This document shows positions 36,791 through 49,310 of a DNA stretch of 64,000 nt, piece by piece (positions within the stretch are counted from its first letter, which is position 1; each line of letters starts with the position of its first letter). The translations under genes were made by a program, and so were the position numbers. Location: positions 5,270,001 through 5,334,000 of the forward strand of contig OZ234494.1 in the NCBI GenBank assembly GCA_965153455.1. Direction: 5' to 3'. Source of the stretch: Sphagnum compactum (lineage: Eukaryota; Bryophyta; Sphagnopsida; Sphagnales). The notes under the pieces are model-generated. The model had not been told where the DNA came from, searched no databases, and saw only the letters and a list, made by a program, of their open reading frames with translations.

Positions 36791-37746
36791 CAACCAAAAA
36801 GGTGCAAGCCAGTGTTGTTATGTTAATATTTCCCTGACATGAACATGCATAATTGCCATATCTGTGCCATATACAGCTGGAACTATATTCAAAACTCATG
36901 TGATTTTCAATATCCAGGAGTGAATGCAACTGTTGGAATGTATCTCAACCATAAACTCAGCATGTATGTTCACATTATTCATACCTGAAAGACTCCAGAC
37001 TTGTATCTTTGGTATAAGCTTCTAGTAGAGGAGTGAGAAGTTAGTGAATAAAAATGATTATCACAATGATTGGAAACTGCAATCGCACATTCTATCAAAT
37101 GGGCACCATATGCGAATGCCAGCACAATGGGGCAGTTGATTGATGAAAGAACCAGCCCAGTTTTTTTAGTGTATTTTAAGCCCCTCACCCAGCCAAATTT
37201 TTCATTGTAACTTCCAAAATTCAGAAGGTCCTGGACGGCCCATCAACTGGGCCTTCTGGAAGTTTCTTTTCTCAAAATTCATCTTTTCACCTCTTTTTTT
37301 TTTAAATCTTTTTTTTTGAAACACCTTCATTTTTATCACTGCAGATATTGAAGCAAACCAAAAAAAGTACAGAGATAGCCAAGCTTTCTAACCTCCTGCC
37401 ATAACAAATTTACCATCAAGACTAAGTACGAAAGAAGCAAGAGATCATGGTGTAAACAAACTTGATGTCAGAATGAAGAACATAAAGAAAAGATCTACTG
37501 ATACAAAGAGACAAAAATAGAGATACAATATGTTTACCACAGAGCAAAGAGGTTTTGCAAAAATAGGCAGTACTCCATGTCACTATTACAAGTTATTATA
37601 CGCATATTGTGCTAAGGGGTGAAGGCGGTAAACAATATTTAAAAACTAACAGTGAAACATTCATATGTCTATGATATTAATGTGTCAATAAGTGAACATG
37701 ACTATTCAACATGTGTACAATGTAAAACAATTCAAAGAAAAACAAC

Positions 37747-38480
37747 ACTCCCACTCGTTGTCATAACAATAGAATGGTCAATGTTCATTTAAATCCTCCC
37801 ACTCATTGATCATTCTTGGACCCAAGAGTGAATGGAGAATGAAATCATTGAAATTTATCCATAGATAGTGCCTTGGTAAGAACATCAGCAATATGATCAT
37901 ATGTTGAAACATATTGAACTTGAATGAGTTGATGTTCTGGTATTCACAAATGATGCGATATTGAATATCAATATGTTTTGTACAACAATGAAATTCAGGA
38001 TTGGAAACAAGCCGGATGGCACTCTAATTGTCTGAAAAAACCACTATTGGAGCTGATTGTGAGTACCAAAGATCTACAAGAAGATGGCATAACCAAATAA
38101 TCTCCTTTGTGGCCATGGCAGCAGCAACATATTCAGCTTTGGTGGTCAAACTTGCAATAGATTGTGGTTTGCAACTAACCCAAGTAATAGGACTTCCATT
38201 GAGAAAAACAACACAACCACTTCATGATTTGTGATCATCGAGATCACCAACATGGTCAGCATTTGCATAGGCCATTAAATATTGATGGCAAAGTGACCAA
38301 AGAAATAGAGAATAATAAGCAATACCCTTGAAATACTTCAAATTCTACAAATAACATTACAATGTACACACATAGGCTGATGAGAATTTGGCAATTGTCC
38401 CAATAGCAAAAGTAAGGTCAAGACAAGTCCTTAACATTGCAAACATAAAACTACCTATTATCTATTTGTATGGAAAGGCA
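37747..38480 (-). mobile_element. Ty1/copia retrotransposon relic (RT end and RNase H)
   Basis: Read on the minus strand from about 38,470: GSFMFAMLRTCLDLTFAIGT (end of copia RT), then YANADHVGDLDDHKS, GCVVFLNGSPITWVSCK, TTKAEYVAAAMATKEIIWL and SDN.SAIRLVSNPEFH (RNase H), and a KHIDIQY.II.E-type tail. Stops interrupt the frame, including in the KS.SG and DN.SAI motifs. A GAGTGGGAG polypurine tract followed by TGTTG at 37,747 marks a likely 3' LTR start, as in many copia elements. No LTR partner was found, so the copy is fragmentary. Confidence 0.85.
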
Positions 38481-39810
38481 GTGTCACCAAAAAAGAAGGG
38501 GAGATGATTTTTGGTGTGGAAATCTTTAACATTTTGTGGAAATAAAAACTCAACAAGATTTGCTCGAAATTTCCAAGAGCAAAAAGAAGGTTACAACAGG
38601 TATTGTTTCTAAACCTAAATCCTTCCAACCAAGCAAGTTTTGTTATTATAGTTCTATGGACCTAAAGGGATCAGACCTCTCTTGATTTCCTCTCAAGGAG
38701 CCAACTAATTGTTAATGAGTGTGGCAGCTCATCCTTCAACAACAGAATCCCCGCAAATGATACCCCCACACCATTACATAGTATTTTTCAGAAGTTGTAC
38801 AGAAACTAAAAAGAAAGTAGGTAGATGTTATCATCTACACCTCAGAACACCCTCTAGTTCCAAAATCCCCGGAGCTCCCACTGTTTCACAAGTATTCTCT
38901 TTTCAGAGTAAACCACATTACACGTTCACATTGAAACCCCCAATAACTGACAAAGATGATGGCTGCCACTACAATCACTACTGAAATCCTAGACTTTTTC
39001 ATCATTTCCCTTGATCTAATCCCTAAAATGCAAACACTAGACCTCCTATTTCCTTCCTAACGCTCTTGGCACAACTAAGGAATAGGGAATAGAACGTAAG
39101 GAAGGGAACAATATGAAAAAGGGGGAAAGAACTTGAGAGTAGTTACTCTCCCTCATTTTATAATACCTTCAACACCCTAGGATATTGCTTAAGGGGTTTG
39201 CAGACCTTTTTATCACTATTATCCCTCTTTCCCCCCTACTTGCTGATTTTTGGTAGCTTTGGCTAACACCTATAACCTTCAAGAAGTCCTCCTTTGCTCT
39301 GTACCTTTTGCAACTAGTTGTTTTCCCTCTAAGCTCCTACCTATGCAATGATAATATTAGTGATAAGTTATTTCTGTTAGGGCAAGAAAATGAAATCGTG
39401 GTCTCTTTCCTCTTTCCCATGTAACAGTTTTCAAAAGGTTTAATTTGTTTTTGTTCCAGGTCCTGCGGGAGGGGGGTGGTAGCTGGGCCAGTTATATTTC
39501 CAGGAGCTATCCCAGTTCAGTGTTTTCCAGTCAGTGGCATCTGGCCAGGTCCGAGGGCATGTAAATAGTGTGGTTTTTCCTCAGCTGTTTTAGTTTAGGT
39601 TTTGGTCTTTCGAAAGGCCCCCTATTTAATTTAATTTAATTTAATTTAATTTAATTTCCTGTGATACCCATCTGCTATCCCGAAAAATAATAATCAGAGC
39701 AGGTCTTTAACCTCAGTCAAGGCCTAGGCAATGGGCTTTACCCAAATCTGGCCCATGCATGGATTCTTCCTCCACTGAATGAACAGCTACATTTTGAAAC
39801 TTGTATGGCC
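38481..39810. other. Spacer, no gene recognised
   Basis: It holds a (TTTAA)n tract at 39,625-39,657 and otherwise unassigned sequence. A 91-codon plus frame at 38,709-38,984 has no recognised motif. Confidence 0.5.
39625..39657. repeat. (TTTAA)6 microsatellite
   Basis: Six perfect TTTAA units plus TTT. Confidence 0.9.
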
Positions 39811-40214
39811 GGCCACAGTGAACCAGCACCCACCAGCGCCCCGTGAAGGATGGATGGTAAGTGGTCAGGAAACAGTTTTCTGTTGGGTTCCAGTTACCTA
39901 GCTAACCCTGGTGGTTTATCTCAGTTGCTTTTTTTTTCCTACTTACCTACTTACTAACAACCCACAAGCAGGTTTTTAATTGGTAAGTAGTAAAAACAGC
40001 CATTACCTACTTACCTTTCCTTACCTAGTAAACCATCTACTTACCTAGTAATTACCTATTTTCCTACCTATCTACCTATATATGAGACCTATTTCTTACA
40101 GAATTGATCACCAAGGTGAAACCAAATGTAAACTCAGTTGAGGTTCATCCACAACTGAGTAATAACAGTCATCCAGTGGATGGTTGCACTGGTGGGTGCT
40201 GGTTCACTGTGGCC
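39811..40214. mobile_element. 404-bp terminal-inverted-repeat element, family T1, complete copy
   Basis: Left end 39,811-39,836 and right end 40,189-40,214 are perfect 26-bp inverted repeats beginning GGCCACAGTGAACCAGCACC. The interior is non-coding and contains TTACCTA-type tracts. Related copies lie at 23,708 (left part) and 51,205-51,540 (right part). No target-site duplication is evident at either flank, so the superfamily is uncertain. It is presumably non-autonomous. Confidence 0.85.
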
Positions 40215-40811
40215 CACATGTTAGTTGTTTGTGATTCATAGCAATTTTTCTTGAAATTGTTGTAGATGCATAGAACCAGCATTTTCTTTATGATTTGCCT
40301 AAGGTCCCGTAGTTAGTTATGTGTGTTGGCACTTGGAGGCAGTGCTACGGAGTAGTCTAAATTTTTGCTCAATACAGTAGGCAACTTGTAAGAAGGACTT
40401 TGGCATTCTCAAGAAATTCATGATAGCATAGAATTGCAATACAAAAAAATGTCTAGTATAGTAAGTGGGTTGACTACATCCTATTTTCACCAGTAAAAAA
40501 GGTGGCAATCCTTTCAATATCCATTTATGTGCATTAGCAAGCATTTTAACATATGTGTATAAAATGTCGCAACAACTTGTAGCCAATAAGTTTTGCCAAA
40601 AGATTTACAATTTTGCTAAAAGATTGAAGGCCCAAGGAGGGATCAAACTCTGATCCTTTGGAATCATACCCATTGCATTTGAGATAAGATAAGCACAAGC
40701 AACACCCACTAAAACCTTCCTTACAATCCCACACAAGTTCAACAAAACAATCAAAAAATCAAACAATAAGCAATGTGCATATAAAAAAAAACAAAAGAAT
40801 AACAAGCAAGT

Positions 40812-41120
40812 AGTCTACCTGCAAAACTTGTAATGTCTTTTGCTTACAGTACAAAACTTAAAATGTAACTAAAATAGAAAACTTGTAATACCTTCATTTG
40901 TTGCCTCATAGCTTGAATACAAGTTGCAACAAGCTCAAAACAACGTGCAAAAACACCTTTTGTATCCAACAAGTTCTAGAAGCAGAAGGCATTACAAGTT
41001 CTGCAAGTAGAAGGCATTATAAGTTTTCTATTTTAGCTGCATTTTTTCTTTGCTAGTACTTCTACTTGTAGTGCAGCTGAAATACAAAACTTGTAATGCC
41101 TTATTGCTTACATAGCTACC
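40812..41120. repeat. Imperfect inverted-repeat cluster
   Basis: Words such as AATAGAAAACTTGTAATACC (about 40,876) reappear inverted near 41,005-41,035 (GGCATTATAAGTTTTCTATT) and again forward near 41,086-41,115 with the GCTTACA and CTACCTGCA words. It has the shape of nested foldback fragments. No coding content. Confidence 0.6.
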
Positions 41121-43328
41121 TGCATACAAGTTGTAAAGAGCTCAAAAACAGCATGCAACACTAAAATCTCCAAAATAATTTTATCATTCACTACATACAT
41201 ATGTTTCCTATCCTACCAATGCTTGATGGCATCGTCAAATGTGGAAATACCTATCGAATAGTGATATTGAACAAACATCTTGACAATCAAACCAAGATGA
41301 TTTGTCATTCCGCCTATGACACAGAATGCGACAAGGTGCCCCGTTGGTGAGCAACTCCCTTGTCACATCTAGTGACTGGAAATATCAACTGGAAATATCA
41401 ATTAGCTTGACATCTAGTCAGTTATCTACTTAGTAAGGATTCAAGTTTAGTGACTGGAAGTGTTAGCAGAGTTGTTAGGGATGTTGTTCCAGTGAACTGT
41501 GGCTGGCTATTTCAGAAATGAGAGGAATGGCATGATAGTTTTGAATGCCCAAGTGCTCAGTAGGTTGTTAGATGTAATTTTACTATTGTTGAGCATTTTG
41601 TTTGGATTGATAGAAGCTGGCAAATAAGAGATCATTGTGGAGACAAATGCATGATAAATATGTGCAATATAAAATGCTAGAGTGCAGGTAGTTCTTCATT
41701 GACATGGATAGGTGTGAGTTCTTGACCATTAGCTTCTTGCAAATGTGACCTTGGCTCCAGCCCTAAGGAGTGGGAGTTGCAAGCCATCATAGAATTGAGA
41801 AAATAATGAGCACTAGCAATACTGCCCACACCTTCTGGGTCATAATTGGCAACTTGAAGCTCAATTGTGGAACTGCTTATGAATGCCAGTTACAATTTTG
41901 AGGCCTGGGTACAACAGGTTTTCACATATTTCTTGTGGCTATCTGAGGCACTGATGGGTTGGAGGCTGGAGCCGGGCAGCTCTTCCATCTCGGTAGCTCC
42001 AGATCCTAATCACATCTTACTCTGGAAGCTCAACACTGCATCTGAAAAGTTCTTGTTGGGATGGATGAGATTTGTGACAGCAGCTGCTTGCTGCAAGAGC
42101 TGGACCTGTCCATGAACCTCACTACAATACATGGGCAACTAACAACAAATTTGGATTGCCACTGGTCATATGATTTTTTCTGGATATGGTGAAGAGTCCA
42201 TTTGGACAGAGCTCTACTGTAGCAAATTGCCCCATTTGAGCAAGTAAAACAGATAAAACGAGCAAGTAAATATAAGACAAGAATGTCTGAAGTTTCAATT
42301 GCATCCTTAAGTTTTTTCTACCCTTGTCATTTACCTTCATCATATGATTCATTCATCACCATTCCAATTTACTGCCACAAATTAATTATGGGCAATTTGT
42401 TCAACTAATCACTTAGCTGTTTATTCCGTGACTCAAATAATTAAAACATCCAAGAACTGGAAAACTACAATTTTCAGCCGTGAAACTGAAATAGGTTTTC
42501 TTTTTTCTTTTTTCCCAATTCTGTTCAAAATGTCTCGTCTAAGACTTCACACAAGTTTTACCATCACATGGAAGAATCTCGATTTGCTATAAAAATAGAC
42601 TACTCATGCCAGTTTGGTGGTGTACGGATCCTGGCATCTTCATGGTTGGCAGAACTGCCAGGTCGGGTTCTGAGGCTACTCCCCTGTTGGATCTCCTTGT
42701 CTGGGTTGTGGGGGATGTTGTAAAGGCTGAAAATTCAAACAAAAAGCAAAAGAAAAAGCAAAAGGGGTGATATTCTAACATGATTGAGGGGGTTCAAGTT
42801 TCTACACTTCTACAGAAACAAATCCTACTGTATTTATGCTGAATATATGCAGCAGCTATCCTAAACAAACAAGGCTTCATCTGTGATTTTACCACATGAT
42901 TTGATACGTCTATCACTCTTGTACGACCCAGGAGCCTAATGAATCTATTGGTACCACTCCTTTGATATGGGAAATTGGACACATGGGATTGTGGTAGGCA
43001 AACACTTAGTCACAATTCAGAGTTACAAATAATACCAAGAACATTTGGAGTCCAAGTTTCTGTGGACGTGCTGCAACTGAAGCTGTGGAAAGCCTCAGTC
43101 TAAGATTTCTGCAATCCAAACATGAACACAATGATCAGAATGTTAGTTGTGCATTGTCAGAATTCAACTGTCCTCATGAACTTGGTACTTTGCAAGTGAT
43201 TCCTGTCATTATTTTGGCTTTACTCTGAGCTTGACAGGACATAAGCTTACAGAATCCAACTATTATCCCAGCATGTCACGAACCAAAATTTCCTGGGGAT
43301 CTGAAAAATCTTAATCGCATTCAATGCC
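41121..43328. other. Spacer, no gene recognised
   Basis: Includes probable 3' flanking sequence of the minus-strand SAM-peroxiredoxin gene. An 82-codon plus frame at 41,867-42,115 has no family motif. Confidence 0.5.
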
Positions 43329-46206
43329 CTATGAGGATTCTGTCCCCTTGAAAATAGCAATTACTTGAAGATGTGAAAGCTTTTCCTTGGGTAGTACCTG
43401 AATGTTTCCACACACATCCAAAACTTCCTCCAAAGGTGCCCAATCACCAAAATTCCTCTCCACAAACTGGTAAGCAACCCCACCATTTCCTGCTCTGAGG
43501 ATGTAAAGACCTCCCTTGATTGTACCCTCCCCTGTCAAATTGTATTCAATTCCAGTGTCTGTGGCACGTTTCCAGTTTGCTTTAGCAGCTGGATTGAGCA
43601 AAAATCCAGTTATAAAGCCTTCTCTGGGAATTGTTCCACCTCCAAGTGCCTTGAAAAAATCTCTATTTTCATCAACCACCACCATACCTCCCCAATACCG
43701 TGGCCAAAATGCCCTCACCTGCACTTGGAGAAAAATGAACTAGGCTTAGAAAGAGAGAAATCCGATAAGCACTGGCATTTGGTCACAGCAAGAATTCTGC
43801 CAGTACAGAAACACAGGCCTCTAGCATGGTGATTGAGACTTAGAGATGACTTGGTTTAAAGCAAAACTCTTTCAAGAGAAAAATTCCAGAACAGGGGGCA
43901 TACCTCAGCATCAATATGCTCATTGAGACACACAACCAACTGAATACCCATGGCATCGAAAATAGGTTTCCTCGCATACAACTGATGTGCTTCTGCTCGG
44001 CACATAACACACCTGTATAACCCTCACCCCAAATCAATGCCTGTCATCACCAATTCACCTAGTATTTGGCCCCACCAGAGTTACAATCCTTGAAAACAGG
44101 AGATTATAGAATCTATTCTTCAGTGCACATTGCCTGCCGGTCTGATGCATGCCCTTTTAACAGAGATTGAGCTGGACACATCTTCAACAGCCCTGTGACT
44201 TGCTTGCTCAGAGCTATCACCATCACAAATTGGGTGCTCCAATAGTTTCATCCCCAGCACTTACTCCCGTCCCACTTTGCTCAGGAAAGAATTTGAACAC
44301 AATGCAAGACCATATCAAGTAATTGGTGCTACAGACTATAAAACCCATCAACCCTTCTCCTCAATCTCATTGAGTTGATTAGCAAATTATGGATTGCAAA
44401 AAAATCCACAATCGGTTGTAATTAAGCTGGTGATTATCAAATTCTGGACTTCAGAAAATCCACAATCAGTTGCAAAGCTGGTGGGTGATGAACCCTAGCA
44501 GCATGGGTTTGGTATATACTGTTCAGAACAAATGAGAACAAGGGAGGAAGAAGAACAGGCACTTTGGATGACTTGATGACACACTTCACTGGCTTGGGGA
44601 CAACTCCTAAAAGCACTCATGGGAAAGAACTTGAGCCATCTGGGAATTACAAACATGAGACTTGAGCACTGAGGTACTAGAGCTTCTTCCAATACACATC
44701 AGAATGTGTTGTTGGAGACATTGAGCTATGGCTTGTTGATGTAGAAGGAAATGAAGAAAAGAAAAGTGAGTGGGGAGAAAGAAGACTTCACTGGCTTGGG
44801 GACAAACTCTTAAGAGCATTTATGGGAAAGAAGTTGAGCCATCTGGTGGGAATTACATACATGAGACTCAAGCACTGAGGTTCTAGAACTTCTTGCAATA
44901 AATACATCAGAATGTGTTGTTGGAGATGAGCTATGGCTTTTTGATGTAGAAGAAGATGAAGAAAAGTAAAGTGGGTGGTGAGAAAGAAGTCACACCCAGG
45001 GCGGCGTAGGCACAAAATCAAAGTGGGTTGATCAGCCCAAAGCTCAGAAGCTCTGGTAGGAGGAGGCAATGCGATGGGGGCAGACGACTTCTTGAAAGGA
45101 TTGTTGCCCTTGACATAGGCGGGTGTGAGTTTCCTGATCATGACCTTCTCCAGAACGGACAGCTGAGTGACCTCCTCGCTGATAGAGCCGGGTATCACCA
45201 AGCCACAGAAACGAGGAGTGACAGGTGCCGCTGAGAAAATCCCCTTGCTAACAGTGGTAGGACCACCCACAGGTCGGAGCACAACTGGGGACTTGAAGCC
45301 AGAGATGTCTGTGGTGGACTTGCCGTCGGCGCCGGAGATGAGCTTGACGCCCGGATATATCATTTCGACATCATTACGGGGGGACTCTTCAGCAGGCACA
45401 GGCGTTGAGGAGGGTTTCGTCTCTTCCAGCTTCGGCAGCTTGGTACTTTTGGGTTCCTTGATCTTCTTCACCTTTTCTTCCACCTCTGCCGGAGCTGCTG
45501 GCTCTGGCTCCGCCACACCGTGGTGCACTTTGGTGGTTACCCTGGCAGGAAGGTTGAGATTTCTGGGCAATTGGATGCTGCAAGCGCTGGCCCTGTCGAT
45601 GAACCTGGCTACATGTCCTCTCTTCATGTGATAATCTGACATCAGGGTTTCAGGGCTGGTTTGGAGGAGCTCGTGAAGGGTTTTCCCTGACTTTTCCAGA
45701 GCATCTGCGTACTGCATTAGGGATCTGTCGTGCAGGTATGTCCTTATCTCCAGTGCATCCTGTTAAAAAAGATTAATATTGCGATCTCAAGAGTGTCAGA
45801 GTTGCACAAGTCCCACTATTGCTGCACATCACCTGCTGGCGTCTTCTGAAACAAATCTAATGGAAAGAAAGCTTCTGAAAACAATCGAGTTTAACCAAGA
45901 CACATGAGATCACAGAGAGCCATAAAATCCCGAGGCTTTTTTTCCCCCCATAAAACGAGTTAGATTTCGAAACTAAAGGTTCGGAAGGAAGGAAGAAGCG
46001 ACTAGTAGCAAAGAGGAGGTAGTAGTAGAGAGGAGAATACAGCCGCATATTACCCGTTGAAACTGCGTAAGTTGCAAAAGATCCATGTCCTCCGGTGTCA
46101 TCATCTTGAGAGTCGGCACATCGTCCCACCCATCGGCTGACAACATATCTACCTGATCCTTTAACACCCCATTTCCTACGAAATCCTCTAACAAATACGA
46201 CGCCAT
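43329..46206 (-). CDS. SAM-like and peroxiredoxin-like 2 (AhpC/TSA) fusion protein
   Basis: Four minus-strand exons join in frame with GT-AG borders: 46,206-46,054, 45,759-44,996, 44,012-43,904 and 43,718-43,329, giving 471 codons from MASYLLEDF. Residues 1-60 and about 52-115 look like two SAM-type helical segments (ALEKSGKTLHELL, then MKRGHVARFIDR), often used for protein pairing. Residues ~116-260 are a charged, Pro/Glu/Lys-rich linker. From ~285 comes a thioredoxin-fold PRXL2-type domain: ASELWADQPTLILCLRRPGC, CVMC at residues 307-310 (redox CxxC), FWPRYWGGMVVVDENRDFFK and VAYQFVERNFGDWAPLEEVL. The predicted role is thiol redox activity, with the partner unknown. The last ~23 codons may be intronic, because CAG|GTACT at 43,398 is a good donor. 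No transit peptide is obvious. I do not know this domain pairing as a common one. Confidence 0.88.
44584..44990. repeat. Tandem duplication of about 202 bp inside intron 2
   Basis: Copy 1 (44,584-44,785) and copy 2 (from 44,786) share CTTCACTGGCTTGGGGACAA, GAGCCATCTGG, ATCAGAATGTGTTGTTGGAG and GAGCTATGGCTT in order. Copy 2 ends a few bases from the exon 2 donor (exon end at 44,996), so the duplicated unit includes sequence next to the splice site. Confidence 0.9.
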
Positions 46207-48169
46207 CTCTCTCTCAGATCTCAACCAAAATCCACAGACCCTCGAACCACCCAACTCTCTGTGTGATCCCAACCAAAATCTGCAAACACCCAAACCCCAC
46301 AACTCTCAACTCAACACCAAGACTAGACTTCCTCCCGAGCAGAGCTTCAAATGCAAAGATGGAGCTCTAAAACCTTCAACCCGCGAAGAACTCCTTAAGA
46401 AAGCTTGTAGATTTTAGCTCTGGTGTTGAACTCGGAGTTCCTCGACAGCACAAGCACAACGAACCAAAAAAAGGAATGATCCTGCAAGTGAGCTTGCTTG
46501 CAGCTGCGGACACAGTTAGAGCAAAAACCGCTAAGTGCAGACCTAAAATTTGCTGCAATTCTCAAGTTTTGAACACGGAATTTTGCGAGCGGAATTTTTT
46601 TTCGTCATACCCAAGCAAACGATTTATACCTCCGATATGATCTCGCCAGGAACCAAAAACCGCAAATCTTATTACTTGGGCTGCCCGCAAGCAAGAACCG
46701 GCAACAGTCTGTTACGACTCCTTCTGCGTGGATTTCGTCTGCCCGCTTTTTCCGGCTGCCTCCATTCCAGGCTGCCTTGGATACAATATCGGCGTATATG
46801 TAGGGATTTTTGGCGCGTAGTTTACTATAAACTCTGCACGTATTCCGTTTATTAATAGGCCAAATAATACGGCAAAAGTTGGCGAAAACTACTTTTCAAT
46901 TTCTGTGAACCAACTTACTTATTGCTAAAAAAAGTGGTCTGGTTTTTAACCTTCTCTGTATATGGACAAGGGTTAGTGTACTAATATACACAGAGGCTGT
47001 TGAATAGGCTTGTGTATACGGTTCCCCTTCCTTATTTGATATGCTTCTAGCAACCGGAAGGGGTTCGGGAACTTGACGTTCCCTTGGTTTGCTTTCTTAG
47101 GTGGTTCATTTGTCTTCTTGAATGTGGGTTCTGCCATTTTGTTCCTTGTATTCCTTTTTTTTTTTTTTTCCTTTTTGGGGTTTGTGGGTGCTTTGGTTTT
47201 CTTATGATTGTCAGCATCATTGTGTGTAGATGTGCCAAAAAAGATAAATGTTATTGCCAACGATATGGTTAGATTTGGTGGTTTTCATTTTTTTTTGGCC
47301 TTAGTTATCTTGCGTGAACTAATAATTTAATATGTAATAAGGTTTGCTAGGTTTGTGAGAATTTTAGAAAAGCAATGGGAATGGTAGCAAGGAACCATTA
47401 GTGTTCTATGTATGACTGAATTTGTTTTGTCAGGCCAATGGAATTGCTGGATTTGATGGTCTGAATTTTTTTTTCCTTGTTATCTTGAGTGTATTAACAG
47501 TTCAATGTATAATAGCTACTTACACGCAGGGTTCTTTGCACATTATTTGTGCACTTTGAAGGTTACTTTACAAAGTGCAATTTTACGTCCGCCAAGAGGC
47601 AAGTGTTGCAAAAAGCAAAATGGCCCCTGCAATACTCACTTTTCAAAATGCCCCCTACAATGGTATTCACTTTTGGAAACACTTGTCGCTCCTTTTTTTA
47701 AACCTTTTTTTCTTGTGGTACCCACAGTTATCATGGGAAAAAATAAAAAATAAAAACTGGATCAGGTTGTTATGCGTTATCAAGCCCCATGCCTAGGGCT
47801 TTACACATTCACAAACAGCAATGAGAACCTGGACGGCTTCATTGGTTACTAGCTCTCAAGTTAACCTACACAAAACAACAACCATAATAAGAATTTCAAT
47901 GCCTTTATTCATCGACTACTAGGTAAAAATTACACATAAAAAACTTGCATCATTTGCATATGAGCATTTTCAAACTGAATTTAGTGGAATAGGTCTTTTT
48001 ATCTAACTTTGAAAATGTGTAGCATGATTTTTTTCTAATTTATCGTTTAACTTTGACACCCATTTCTATTTACCATTCCATCAGAAGGAATTAGGGTCTC
48101 GAGGTTCCATTGCGTACTTCATCCTTCACATCATTTTTTATCTAAATTATTTTATTGAAGGATGTTCAA
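46207..48169. other. Upstream region of the SAM-peroxiredoxin gene and spacer
   Basis: About 46,207-46,800 is richer in G and C and is the likely leader and promoter of the minus-strand gene. Past that the sequence is AT-rich, with a T-run near 47,157-47,170. No other gene recognised. Confidence 0.45.
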
Positions 48170-49310
48170 ATGTTTATTTTTTTCTTAGAATGGGTGATGT
48201 TCAAGTAGGTTTTAAAATTCTAATTCATTGTTTTGTGCAACATTCATCATATCTATTATGATGCACACTTCTAGTTTCCACCTTCATAAAGTCCCTTACT
48301 TTTTTCGGCTCCTCTTTTTTTCAAGTGTTTGAACACCTTTTGGGTCTAGTATTCTTTGATAGCCCAAAAAGACCTCTAGTCTATTAACAAGCCTTTCTCC
48401 CAATAACTTTTAGTGGCATCGGCTTCCTATGACGAAAACCATCATCCTAGTAGCCTATTTAAAAAACTATGCCTTTGTAACTTCCATCACTATTAGATTT
48501 ATGGTTGATCAATGTCTTTTCCTTTTTGAAGCTTTAGCACGAGTTGACAACAACACCTTCAATTTCCAACAACACCTCAAGGTGGTTTGTGATCTTCTAC
48601 CACCCCCAACATGCGCATGTTTTTCTCCCTTTGAACAACCCATCAATAAACAAGTGGTTCGATTTCATTATTTCATCTCGGAGCGTTTGCACCATCATAC
48701 CCTTTTCAACATGCTCTCCAACATGATATTTGAAACCCATCATGTTCTAACTCCAAGGCGAACACTTGGTTTACAGTTCAACTAGCCTTCTTAAGTTTTT
48801 TATTATGTTCCCCATCTTTTTCCATAATGCTCCAAATGCAACTTGAATTACCACATCTTTCAATTACAGGAATCCCTTGATGCTATGGGTGTCCACCTTT
48901 TATGTTGCGCCCACGACAATGAGCACATGAACACCATGATGTAGTTTGCAACACTTTTGCTTCCATTGCATAAGATGCCGACTTCCATGTGGGATGAAAA
49001 CAATTACACTCGCTTCCTTTAACCATGTTTCATTCCTTTCGTCAATGAGTTGACATTGTGTTCACCAAAGATGGAATTCGCACCTTAATTGATGTTGTCA
49101 TTGTTGATTCAACACAAGTGAACTTACTTTGTCAATCTTGCATAATTCAAGGATTTGCTACCTTTGAAGTAGTTCAAGCCAAAAAGAAAAGCTATCATGA
49201 TCAACAACCCACTAATCATTTCCTTTTCTTTAACAATTGAGATGTTTGGATGTCTAAACAAATGAGTTGATATGTTCTTACATGATTGTGCCAATGCCAT
49301 GTGAAACTCC
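48170..49310 (+). mobile_element. Reverse-transcriptase retroelement relic, copy C (3' part only)
   Basis: It begins with MGDVQVGFKILIHCFVQHSS, which matches the RDVQVAFGIF block of copy B. An open frame follows at 48,429-48,785 (FMVDQCLFLFEALARVDNN and NFQQHLKVVCDLLPP). Then come MGVHLLCCAHDNEH at about 48,885 and the C-terminal block at 49,058-49,240 (FTKDGIRTLIDVVIVDSTQV, VVQAKKKSYHDQQPTNHF), with DVWMSKQMS in another frame. The RT catalytic motifs A-C are absent. Several frames and stops show it is dead. Confidence 0.78.

Larger units (their letters stand above)
34427..37746. other. Spacer with R2 repeat copies, no gene recognised
   Basis: The first few hundred bases are probably the exostosin 3' UTR. 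R2-type repeats follow at 35,790-35,905 and 36,480-36,790. A small imperfect hairpin (GGCCCATCAACTGGGCC) lies near 37,237-37,253. No coding family motif was seen. Confidence 0.5.

Noticed and set aside
38709-38984. 91-codon plus-strand frame as a small gene
   Set aside because: No motif, next to a copia relic, and without a visible gene structure.
45167-45631. 154-codon plus-strand frame
   Set aside because: It is antisense to exon 2 of the SAM-peroxiredoxin gene, whose splicing and domains are clear.
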